NCBI GenBank assembly: GCA_045655705.1
Contig: JAZOPU010000105.1
Location: forward strand, 1 to 18,982
DNA length: 18,982 bases
Origin: Scatosoma sp045655705
GTDB lineage: Bacteria; Bacillota; Clostridia; Christensenellales; Borkfalkiaceae
Direction of reading: 5' to 3'
The position numbers were made by a program, and so were the translations under genes. Below the pieces are notes generated by a model. It saw nothing but the letters and a program-made list of their open reading frames with translations, was not told where the DNA came from and made no database searches. The stretch's first letter is position 1. Every line of letters starts with the position of its first letter. This document shows positions 8,156 through 16,018 of this stretch, in pieces.

Positions 8156-10435
8156 ATGAAAAAGATAACGACGTTATTTTTAGGAGCGGTTGCGCTTAGT
8201 TGTTTGTCTATGGCAACGGTTGGCATTACAAGTCCTGTTTCTGCAAATGAGCAATCGGCGGAAAATATCACTTGGAACGATAGTGAGCTCTACGTAACGG
8301 AAAGCGTGGCGGAAGAAATGCCGAAGACATTTGAAGCTTGGCTGAAATTAGACACGACTTCCCCCGCTGTCGCAGGTACTGTTTTTGGGAATTACGGTGC
8401 TTGTAAGCCTTTTGGCAGATATGAAGTCATTTCTGAAGATATGATCAATTTAGAAATCAGCACCAAAGGCAATCCGCGGTTATATGTCCAAACGCCAAAC
8501 GGAGAAGGCGAAGTTGCTTTGTTTGGAAATGTGGACGTAAGAAGCTCTCAGTTCGTGCATCTCGCCGTCTCTTACGACGGCGAAAAGGCATATTGCTATT
8601 TGAATGGCGAATTGAAGGATACGGTGGATTTCGTTGTGGACGAATTTGTTTCCGCATACGAATATGCCGTTGGCGGCGATTACAGAACGAATGCGGGAAC
8701 TTACTCCAACTATTTCCAAGGAGAGATTCGTTCGGTGGCGGCGTATGCCGACGTGAGAACGGAAAGCGAGATTACGGCGGATATGACTTCGGTAAGCGCG
8801 GCGGACGATAAATTGATACTTGCTTACGACTTGGCAGGAAAAGCGGGTGCGGACGAAATTTCGGATATTTCCGCGAACGGAAACGATCTCGTGCGCACGT
8901 GGCTTTGGTCGGAAACGATTCCGCAAAATGATTACGCCTACTCTATGGTGGCAATCGGCGATACGCAAAAAGCAAATATTTACGGTAAAGAGGATTGTAG
9001 CGGTATCAATTTTGACGCGATCTACGACCATATTGTAGCAAACGCCGAAGAAGATAAGATGAAATTTGTTTTCGGACTTGGCGATATCACGGACGAAAGT
9101 CGGATTTGGGAATTTGATAAGGCAAAGAAAAATATAGAAAAATTAGACGGTGTCGTGCCGTATTCGCTTGTTCGCGGTAACCACGACTACGCTAAAATTG
9201 CGGATGTTCCCGCAAGCGTGGCAACTACCAAATCTTCGTTTGAAGCTACTTGGGGTGTAAATTCGGGTTCGACGTATAACCAGCAATATTTTGCGACCTA
9301 CGACGATACGGCACTGCATACAGCGCATAAATTTTCGGTTGGGAATTTGGATTATCTCGTGGTTGTATTAAGTTGGGCGCCGAGCGATGAAGCGATTGCT
9401 TGGGCAAACGATATCGTAGCGGCACACCCTTATCATAACGTTATCGTAACGACACACGGCTTTACGGATGCCAACGGTGAAATTTTGGAATACTGGTCGG
9501 ATAAAGGCAAGAACTATGCCGACAAGATTTGGGACAATTTCATCAAAAAGCACGAAAATATAACACTTGTCTTGTCGGGACATATCACCAGCCAAAGAAT
9601 AGAGCATTATACCTTGGAAGGCGAAAAGGGAAACACGGTTACACAGCTTTTAATCGACCCTTCTTGGTTGGATACGGATATGCAGGGTACAAACCCCAAA
9701 GGCGCGGGCTTGATCGCAAACCTTTGTTTCTCCGAAGACGGTAGCCAAGTGGACGTGAATTGGTATTCGCCTATACAGCAAAAATATTACAACAGCGCAA
9801 GCGTATATTCCATTACAATCGATACGGTTGCCCGTCAACAGCTTGACGTAAGCGTGAAAGGCAACGGCGGTAAAGCAACGCCCGCATCGACAGAAATTAA
9901 CGGCGAGCCTATCAAAATTACGTTTACGCCTAATAAAAATCATCATTTGTCCAAATTGACCTTGGACGGCGAAGACGTTACGGCAAGCGTTGAAAATAAC
10001 GTGTATATTCTTACCAAAACGAGCGGAGAAATGAAACTCGTGGCGGAATTTGTCGAGGACGATAAATACGCGGTTGCCGTTCAAGACGAAAATGAAAAGG
10101 GCACGGTTGCTTGGAATAGTGCGGAAAAGAAATATTTCCAAGGCGAAGAAGTTTCTTGGACGGTTACCCCCAAGGCAGGCTGGAAAGTAGTTTCCGTTAG
10201 CTTTAACGGAAACGTTATAAAGCAAAATGCGGACGGCACGTATACAGCCACGGTGGAAGGAAAAGACAACGTGGTGGCAGTAGAATACGAAGAAGTAAGC
10301 GTAGATCCGATCACGCTCGTTCTCGAAAACAATGGCGGTAGCTGGACGGTAGGGATCGTACTTTCGGCAATCGGCGTAGTTGCGCTTGGTGGCGTTGCCG
10401 TATTTGTGTTCGTGATCAAAAAACGCGAAGATTGA
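8156..10435 (+). CDS. Exported, membrane-anchored LamG-metallophosphoesterase
   Basis: 759 aa. The signal peptide spans 1-30 (core TLFLGAVALSCLSMATVGI, cleavage after VSA). A LamG/concanavalin-A-like domain follows (about 36-212; FEAWLKLD, FVHLAVSYDGEKAYCYLNGE). A calcineurin-like phosphoesterase domain spans about 262-555: block I is GDTQ (D269, Q271), block II GLGDITD (D310), block III RGNHD (N342, H343, D344), then TTHG (H434) and SGHIT (H476). The usual D-x-H of block I is D-x-Q here, and the usual G-H-x-H is G-H-I-T; the other di-metal ligands are present, so activity is plausible but the substrate class is open. Two bacterial repeat domains (about 559-635 and 638-718) precede a membrane helix (about 731-754) and the tail KKRED. 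The AAGGAG at 8143-8148 fixes the start. It lies between two paralogous surface proteins, 18 nt and 26 nt from them, so co-expression is likely. It probably acts on extracellular phosphoesters. Confidence 0.9.
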   Translation: MKKITTLFLGAVALSCLSMATVGITSPVSANEQSAENITWNDSELYVTESVAEEMPKTFEAWLKLDTTSPAVAGTVFGNYGACKPFGRYEVISEDMINLEISTKGNPRLYVQTPNGEGEVALFGNVDVRSSQFVHLAVSYDGEKAYCYLNGELKDTVDFVVDEFVSAYEYAVGGDYRTNAGTYSNYFQGEIRSVAAYADVRTESEITADMTSVSAADDKLILAYDLAGKAGADEISDISANGNDLVRTWLWSETIPQNDYAYSMVAIGDTQKANIYGKEDCSGINFDAIYDHIVANAEEDKMKFVFGLGDITDESRIWEFDKAKKNIEKLDGVVPYSLVRGNHDYAKIADVPASVATTKSSFEATWGVNSGSTYNQQYFATYDDTALHTAHKFSVGNLDYLVVVLSWAPSDEAIAWANDIVAAHPYHNVIVTTHGFTDANGEILEYWSDKGKNYADKIWDNFIKKHENITLVLSGHITSQRIEHYTLEGEKGNTVTQLLIDPSWLDTDMQGTNPKGAGLIANLCFSEDGSQVDVNWYSPIQQKYYNSASVYSITIDTVARQQLDVSVKGNGGKATPASTEINGEPIKITFTPNKNHHLSKLTLDGEDVTASVENNVYILTKTSGEMKLVAEFVEDDKYAVAVQDENEKGTVAWNSAEKKYFQGEEVSWTVTPKAGWKVVSVSFNGNVIKQNADGTYTATVEGKDNVVAVEYEEVSVDPITLVLENNGGSWTVGIVLSAIGVVALGGVAVFVFVIKKRED

Positions 10436-10461
10436 TTTTTGAAACATAAGGAGACGCGAGA

Positions 10462-13400
10462 ATGAAGAAAAAGAAAAAAATCGCTCTAGGCTTAACGGCA
10501 TTGCTTTCCTTTGCGTTTGGCATGGGCGGTATTGCCACGCTTTCCACGGCGGAAACGAATATCGCAAGCGCTGCAACAACGGCAAGCGTAGATTTGCTTG
10601 GCAATTTCACGTGGGACGAAGTTGCAGGCGCAACGGGATATGAAGTGTCGTATACAGTCGGTGGGCAAACGTATAATTTTACCGCGGAAGAAAATCAAGC
10701 GAACGTAGGCGTTGCCGTTATGCAAGCGGTAAACGCAGCAAAAGCGGATTCTCAAAGCTTGGCAAGTATTACGTTCAGCGTAATCCCTACGGGCGTGAAC
10801 GGGGCAACGGCTACTACATATACGCATACCGTTGAAAAATATATCAACTTTGGGTATTCTTCGCACGATATATCGGAAGTCAACTATGACTACGCTTTGC
10901 AGGAAACTCCCGTATGGGATACCTTGTCGGAAACGGGAGAAGACAAAAGATGGATTCCGTCGGCAATATTTAAAAACGACTTGTTAACGCTTGGAGTTAA
11001 GACGTCCGTGCCTTTTAACGCGGACTACGGCGTATCATTCTTCCTGTTTAACGATAAGAAATCGGTGGGCGACGACGCCTTGGCAAGAAATGCGAATTAT
11101 AGAGTGCGCTTATATTCCAACGGTACGATAGGTATCAACAACCGTGGCGACAGATTCGGTGCAACGCCCGACGAAAAAACAACGGACAATACGGCGATAA
11201 CCTTGGGCGAAAAATATTACCTTTCCATGGGCGTATTCGATACGTATGATATACAAGGAAACATGATAGGTGAAACGGTGTATTGTAGTCGTGGCGAATA
11301 TGATGAAACGACGGATTCTTTGATGAAAGTCAACGATGTTTTCCACACCTACACGAATACGGAAATTGCTAATGCAGGTATTGCGTATGAATATACTCCT
11401 GCGTACGGAGCAAAGATGTGCCCGAATTGTGGAAGGCTTTTGAATGGAACGAAAGAGAAAGAAGTGGACGGGCGCGTCGTAAAAGTAACCAAATGTTGCG
11501 AGGCGTTATATTCCGAAGCACAGTATATCCCCGTAGAACGTTCCGCACTCGTTATAAAAACACAAGGCTCGTTGGATAAAGACAGCGACGGCGTAGCGGA
11601 AGTACGGGATAATTACGTTTATATCTCTTCGGGGAATCCCGAATATACACGGTTATCCGCGCCCACGGGTGTGTATTATGATAATACGGATGCGACGTTG
11701 CGTTGGAATTACGTGGAAAATGCAACGGCTTATGAATGGCGTGTGGGCAATGAACCTTGGCAGAATTGTTCAATCAATCAAGCGGATATTTCCACACTTT
11801 TGACGGAATATAAACCTTTGGGGCATTTATCTCTTTGCGTTCGCGCCGTGGATGGCGCGGAAAAGGGCGCAATCACAAGGTATAACGTAAATTTAAAGCA
11901 ATTTTATCAAACGCGTTCCGCGTTTAAGGATTTAACCGAATTATATCCGTTTACAAATTCTCCCGCGGAAGCCTACAACGTAAACAAAAATAAAGGCGCG
12001 GGAAACGGCGGTGATACTTTTGAAACGCCCGATTTGGAAGAAAATATGCAGGTTGGTTTTGCGTTTACGGGCAAAGAAAATATGCCCCAACAGGAGCGCA
12101 TTGCATTATTGCGCTTGTATAGAGATAGCGATTCCATATTCTACGCCGGACATTATCAGCTTGTTCTTTGGGGCGACGGCACGGTGTTTTTGACTTCCGA
12201 TTGGACAACAGTGAAAGCACAGGATTCCAATGGACAAGATATTAGGAACAATCAGTTTGCGGGGCAATGGCGTGTGCAAAAACTCACCGATGATTTTAAG
12301 GTGGGTGTTAAATACTACGTTACCCTTGCGGTAGAAAGTATTTACGACGGTGCAACGCAAATTGCCGATCGCGTTTCCGTGCGTATTGCCCAAGAGGCGG
12401 AAGACTGTTTGTCGCAAAACACGCTCGGTGTTGTTTCTTACGATTTTAAGCATTTTGATAAAATCGAAAAAGGAACGTGGATACAGCTTGGTGCAAGTAG
12501 CGACGTCGTTGCGCTGTGGCAAACGCGCAACGTAGAAACTACGGAAAAAATCACGTTTGTTGCAGGAGAAGAAATCTTGACGACGGAAACGGTGTTTTTC
12601 GGTCAAGCATACGACTTCCGTTCGTTGATTTCGGGATTTGATATTGCAGGATATGAAGTAAACGGTTGGGAATATTACGACGGAAAAAATAGAAAAGAAT
12701 TCAGACCTTGTGGAACGTGGAATATTCCTACGACGGGCGACGGCATTATGATTGAGCCAAAGCTTACACCTATTGAATATAGCGTAGCGTACAGCGGTTT
12801 GGATGGTGCTACAAGTATCAATCCTGCAAAATACACGATTGAAAGCACATGGGCATTAAATGCGCCTGTGAACGTTCCAAACGGAAAGGTGTTCGACGCT
12901 TGGTATTTGGCAAGCGACACGGATTTCAGCGATCCGATCACCACGCTTAAAGGAAAAACAGGAAACTTAGAACTTGTGGCGCATTTTGTTAGTGGATACA
13001 AAATAAAAGTGGACGGTGTGGAAAACGTATGGAAAGAAGGCGATAATGCTTTTACGTTAAACGCAACGCCCGAAAAAGGAAAGACTTTCCAAAAGTGGCA
13101 AGTTTTGAGCGGTAGCGCTTACGTGGATTATACGGGAGCGACGACGTTCACGCCAAGTGCAAATATGACGTTTAGACCAGTTTACGCATGGACTACATAT
13201 TCTATTTCCTACGTGACAGACGGCGCAACGCACGAGAACGTAACAAGCTATACAGGCGAAACGCCCGTTGTGTTTAAGGGTGCGAAAAAAGACGGCTATT
13301 TCTTCGTTGGCTGGTATACGGATGCGTCGTTTGTAAACGAGATTGTTAGCACGGAAGATTGCGCGGAAAACCTTACGTTATACGCGAAATTTATGCAAAA

Positions 13401-13956
13401 CACTTTGCCTAAAGCCGTTGGCTTGGATACAAGCGATAAAGCACAACCGTTGCCTGTTTTGGATATACCCGAAGGCGCACGATATAGTGTGGCTTTGTAT
13501 AAAGGCAATGAAAAATTATCCGATAGCGACGAGTATTTGTTTGAAACGGCAGGGGAATATATGTTAAAATACGCTGTTGTTTTGGCATCAGGAGAATCGT
13601 TTATCCACGAAATCGCATTGACGGTAAAACAAGTTTACAAGGTAACGATTCACTACGGTGAAAACGAAACGATTACTTTGCGCAAATACGCAGGCGAAAC
13701 GTTAAGCGAAGCAGATATTCCCGCGTTGCCCGAAGGTCTGACTTTTGGTGGATTATACACGGACGCACAATATACGTCTACGTTTGATATATCCACGCCT
13801 ATTTCTTCAAATCTGGATATCTACGTGAAGTGGGGCGAAGACGCGGAGAAAAAATCTAACCTTGGTTGGATTATCGGCGGCATTGCAGGTGGCGTAGTGC
13901 TTATCGGCGCAGGCGTTGCAACCTTCTTTATCATAAAGAAAAAGAAAAGAAAATAA
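10462..13956 (+). CDS. Exported, membrane-anchored FN3/lectin-like protein with InlB-type repeats and a Cys-rich insertion
   Basis: 1164 aa, a paralogue of the 1130-aa protein with the same order of units. A signal peptide (MKKKKK, cleavage near ASA at 35-37) precedes an FN3-like unit with FTWDEVAGATGY and a beta-sandwich with GVFDTYDIQGNMIGE from residue 257. A second FN3-like unit starts near residue 400 (VYYDNTDATLRWNYV). A second beta-sandwich carries the degenerate motif AVESIYDGATQIAD from residue 623. Four InlB-type repeats (767-1124), a membrane segment (about 1136-1161) and the tail KKKKRK follow. Distinctive is an insertion of about 30 residues with C320-P-N-C323 and C345-C346, absent from the paralogue at the same place and reminiscent of a zinc ribbon. 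The AAGGAG at 10448-10453 sets the start. No sortase signal and no catalytic motif are seen. The role is probably surface binding; ligand unknown. Confidence 0.88.
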   Translation: MKKKKKIALGLTALLSFAFGMGGIATLSTAETNIASAATTASVDLLGNFTWDEVAGATGYEVSYTVGGQTYNFTAEENQANVGVAVMQAVNAAKADSQSLASITFSVIPTGVNGATATTYTHTVEKYINFGYSSHDISEVNYDYALQETPVWDTLSETGEDKRWIPSAIFKNDLLTLGVKTSVPFNADYGVSFFLFNDKKSVGDDALARNANYRVRLYSNGTIGINNRGDRFGATPDEKTTDNTAITLGEKYYLSMGVFDTYDIQGNMIGETVYCSRGEYDETTDSLMKVNDVFHTYTNTEIANAGIAYEYTPAYGAKMCPNCGRLLNGTKEKEVDGRVVKVTKCCEALYSEAQYIPVERSALVIKTQGSLDKDSDGVAEVRDNYVYISSGNPEYTRLSAPTGVYYDNTDATLRWNYVENATAYEWRVGNEPWQNCSINQADISTLLTEYKPLGHLSLCVRAVDGAEKGAITRYNVNLKQFYQTRSAFKDLTELYPFTNSPAEAYNVNKNKGAGNGGDTFETPDLEENMQVGFAFTGKENMPQQERIALLRLYRDSDSIFYAGHYQLVLWGDGTVFLTSDWTTVKAQDSNGQDIRNNQFAGQWRVQKLTDDFKVGVKYYVTLAVESIYDGATQIADRVSVRIAQEAEDCLSQNTLGVVSYDFKHFDKIEKGTWIQLGASSDVVALWQTRNVETTEKITFVAGEEILTTETVFFGQAYDFRSLISGFDIAGYEVNGWEYYDGKNRKEFRPCGTWNIPTTGDGIMIEPKLTPIEYSVAYSGLDGATSINPAKYTIESTWALNAPVNVPNGKVFDAWYLASDTDFSDPITTLKGKTGNLELVAHFVSGYKIKVDGVENVWKEGDNAFTLNATPEKGKTFQKWQVLSGSAYVDYTGATTFTPSANMTFRPVYAWTTYSISYVTDGATHENVTSYTGETPVVFKGAKKDGYFFVGWYTDASFVNEIVSTEDCAENLTLYAKFMQNTLPKAVGLDTSDKAQPLPVLDIPEGARYSVALYKGNEKLSDSDEYLFETAGEYMLKYAVVLASGESFIHEIALTVKQVYKVTIHYGENETITLRKYAGETLSEADIPALPEGLTFGGLYTDAQYTSTFDISTPISSNLDIYVKWGEDAEKKSNLGWIIGGIAGGVVLIGAGVATFFIIKKKKRK
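12760..13842 (+). repeat. Protein-level array of four InlB B-type repeats, second copy of the module
   Basis: Residues 767-1124 of the 1164-aa protein. The signatures are FDAWYLA, FQKWQVL, FVGWYTD and FGGLYTD, with closing strands LTLYAKF and IYVKW. Length and order match the array in the 1130-aa paralogue (358 versus 361 residues). This indicates that the whole cassette was duplicated as a unit, and not that repeats expanded separately. Confidence 0.8.
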
Positions 13957-13964
13957 CACAAAGC

Positions 13965-13968
13965 AGGA
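13965..13968 (+). promoter_or_regulatory. Shine-Dalgarno-like AGGA that places the FAD-enzyme start at an ATA codon
   Basis: AGGA is followed by six bases (ACGGTT) and then ATA AAA AAA TAC GAT. In this reading frame no ATG, GTG, TTG or CTG occurs between the preceding gene's stop (13954-13956) and the ATG at 14011, which lies inside the dinucleotide-binding motif. The site decides in favour of initiation at 13975. Confidence 0.55.
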
Positions 13969-13974
13969 ACGGTT

Positions 13975-15228
13975 ATAAAAAAATACGATATCATCGTAGC
14001 AGGCGGGGGAATGGCGGGCGTCGGCGCGGCGTTCTCGGCGGCTCGCGCAGGCAAGAAAGTTTTAATCGTGGAAAAATACGGCTGTCTTGGCGGTGCGGCT
14101 TGTCATAATCTTGTCAATCCGTTTATGAAATATTGGCGAGTCGTGGACGGCGCAAGAGATATTCTCAACGCAGGTATTTTCGCGGAAATCGTGCGCGAAT
14201 TAGATAAACAAAACGCACTCAAACAAAACGGAATGTTATTCCACGAAGAATACTTAAAATGCATACTTGACCAAATGGCAAAGCGTTACGGCGTGGACGT
14301 ACTTTTCCACACGCAGGTTGTCGGCGCAAAAGCCACGGAGGGTAAGGTGGAAAGCATTACGATATCCAACAAAGACGGCGTAGGTGAAATAACGGCGAAA
14401 GCGTATATTGATTGTACGGGCGACGGCGACGTTTGTGCGCAAGCAGGGTTTGCCTATGAAGTAGGTGATAATCAGGGCAACTGTCAACCTATGACGTTGT
14501 GTTTTAATATCGGCGGTGTGCCGTATGGCGATAGACATTACGTAGAAGTCAGAAAAGAAGTTAAGGAATTGTATAAAGAATGGCAAGCACAGGGAAAAAT
14601 CAAAAATCCGCGTGAAGACGTGCTAATTTTTCATTCGATACTGCCGAATACCTTGCATTTTAATTCCACGAGAATTATTAAAAAAAGCCCGTTGAAAGCA
14701 GAAGATTTAACGCAAGCGGAAGTGGAAGCAAGAGAACAAATGTTAGAGCTTGTCAATTTCTTAAAAAACAATTTCGAGCTTTTCAAAGACAGTTATTTAA
14801 TCAATTCCGCACCCGTAATCGGAGTTCGAGAAAGCCGAAGAATTATCGGCGAATACCAAATGACGGCGGAGGACGTGCTCTCTTGTCGTAAATTCAAGGA
14901 CGGGATTGCAAGGGGTAATTATCCCGTGGATATTCATAATCCCAGCGGAACGGGAACACAACTTCACCATTTGCCACCTGACGGGTACTATAATATTCCG
15001 TTAGGAGCGCTGATACCCAAGGGCGCGAAAAATTTACTTGTGGCGGGGCGGTGTATATCGGCAACGCACGAAGCGCAAGCAAGTATCCGAATTATGCCGA
15101 TCGTTTGCTGTATCGGCGAAGGGGCGGGGACGGCGGCAGTAACCGCGCTTGACCAAGATGTGGATATAGCCAAAGTGGATATAAACAAAGTACAAGAAAT
15201 ATTAAAAGAAAACGGAGCGTTGTATTGA
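13975..15228 (+). CDS. FAD-dependent oxidoreductase (FAD_oxidored type) with apparent ATA start
   Basis: From the ATA at 13975 the product is 417 aa and begins (M)KKYDIIVAGGGMAGVGAA. This is the first beta strand plus the G-x-G-x-x-G nucleotide-binding loop (G10, G12, G15), followed by the second strand KKVLIVE ending in an acidic residue (E33) expected to bind the ribose. Further family marks are GCLGGAA after the second strand, YIDCTGDGD in the middle, and NLLVAGRCISATHEAQAS with GEGAGTAA near the C-terminus. These fit the cytoplasmic FAD_oxidored family, whose substrates are mostly unknown. Starting at the first ATG (14011) would delete strand one and break the fold, so that start is rejected. 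It begins 18 nt after the previous stop, and its TGA is one base before the next ATG, suggesting coupling. Its role in the putative glycan pathway is not evident. Confidence 0.87.
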   Translation: MKKYDIIVAGGGMAGVGAAFSAARAGKKVLIVEKYGCLGGAACHNLVNPFMKYWRVVDGARDILNAGIFAEIVRELDKQNALKQNGMLFHEEYLKCILDQMAKRYGVDVLFHTQVVGAKATEGKVESITISNKDGVGEITAKAYIDCTGDGDVCAQAGFAYEVGDNQGNCQPMTLCFNIGGVPYGDRHYVEVRKEVKELYKEWQAQGKIKNPREDVLIFHSILPNTLHFNSTRIIKKSPLKAEDLTQAEVEAREQMLELVNFLKNNFELFKDSYLINSAPVIGVRESRRIIGEYQMTAEDVLSCRKFKDGIARGNYPVDIHNPSGTGTQLHHLPPDGYYNIPLGALIPKGAKNLLVAGRCISATHEAQASIRIMPIVCCIGEGAGTAAVTALDQDVDIAKVDINKVQEILKENGALY

Positions 15229-15229
15229 T

Positions 15230-16018
15230 ATGTTAAACGATAAAACTTTACCCTATCCTAGACTTTGTGCACATAGGGGGTGGAGTAGGGTGTTGCCCGA
15301 AAACAGCTTGCCCGCTTATGGTGCGGCGATCGCGCTTGGCGCGGACGAGATTGAAATGGATTTATATTCGACGACGGACGGCGTGCTTGTTTCCTGTCAT
15401 AGTTATAACCTTGCGGAAATTACCGACGGCGAAGGCATTGTCTACGAGAAAAGTTATGAGGAACTTTTACGTTACGATTTCGGCGTGAAATTCGGCGAAG
15501 AGTTCCGCGGGCTTAAAATCGTTACCTTTGAAGAAATATTAAAGCAGTTTGGCGGTCGCGTGATTATCAATGTCCACGCGAAAATTTGGGATTTAGATTT
15601 ACCCAACGATAGAATGGATGAAATTATTGCAATGGTAAAAAAATATCATTGCGAAAGCTCCGTTTACTTTTTAAGTTGCAACGCGTGCGGTTTGGAAAAA
15701 ATAAAAAAATTAAAGAGTAAGTACCCCGAAATTTCTTGCGCAGTCGGGCACGATCGGCAAAGAATGTGGGAGAGCGTAGAACGCGCTTTGGAAGCTGGCG
15801 CGGAGAAAATGCAACAATACGAAGGATACGTCAACGAAGAAGTGGTCGAAAAAGCACACAAACACGGAGTAAAAGTTGGCGTATACGTATATAAAGGAAC
15901 GGAAGAAGAAATTTTACAAAAGATTAACGACTATTTTGATATGGGCGTAGATTATGTCTTGACGGATTATTTCTTGTCGGCAAAACGGGAGTTTGATAAA
16001 CGCAAAGGAGTTTTATGA
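15230..16018 (+). CDS. Glycerophosphodiester phosphodiesterase family protein, cytoplasmic, altered metal motif
   Basis: 262 aa, close to the usual size for bacterial GDPD enzymes, which cleave glycerophosphodiesters to glycerol-3-phosphate and an alcohol. Visible signatures: H15-R16-G17, E24-N25-S26, E42-x-D44 and H57, the expected catalytic histidines and the first metal ligands. Two positions differ from the textbook enzymes: the H-D pair is H57-S58, and the 'E-I-K' metal-ligand strand reads NVHAK (H116 in place of Glu). The C-terminal TIM-barrel strands are present (VGVYVYKG, GVDYVLTDY). There is no signal peptide. Its ATG follows the FAD gene's TGA after one base, and its own TGA overlaps the next ATG by four bases, so it is surely cotranscribed. 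It could be a divergent phosphodiesterase with a different metal site or substrate. Confidence 0.88.
   Translation: MLNDKTLPYPRLCAHRGWSRVLPENSLPAYGAAIALGADEIEMDLYSTTDGVLVSCHSYNLAEITDGEGIVYEKSYEELLRYDFGVKFGEEFRGLKIVTFEEILKQFGGRVIINVHAKIWDLDLPNDRMDEIIAMVKKYHCESSVYFLSCNACGLEKIKKLKSKYPEISCAVGHDRQRMWESVERALEAGAEKMQQYEGYVNEEVVEKAHKHGVKVGVYVYKGTEEEILQKINDYFDMGVDYVLTDYFLSAKREFDKRKGVL

Noticed and set aside
9650..10585. Long antisense frame (311 codons) across the metallophosphoesterase 3' end
   Set aside because: It spans the junction of two well-supported + strand genes and encodes a low-complexity Arg/Phe/Cys-rich sequence without known motifs.
14011..14013. ATG at 14011 as start of the FAD oxidoreductase
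   Set aside because: It lies inside the G-x-G-x-x-G loop and would remove the first beta strand, which is encoded in frame just upstream.
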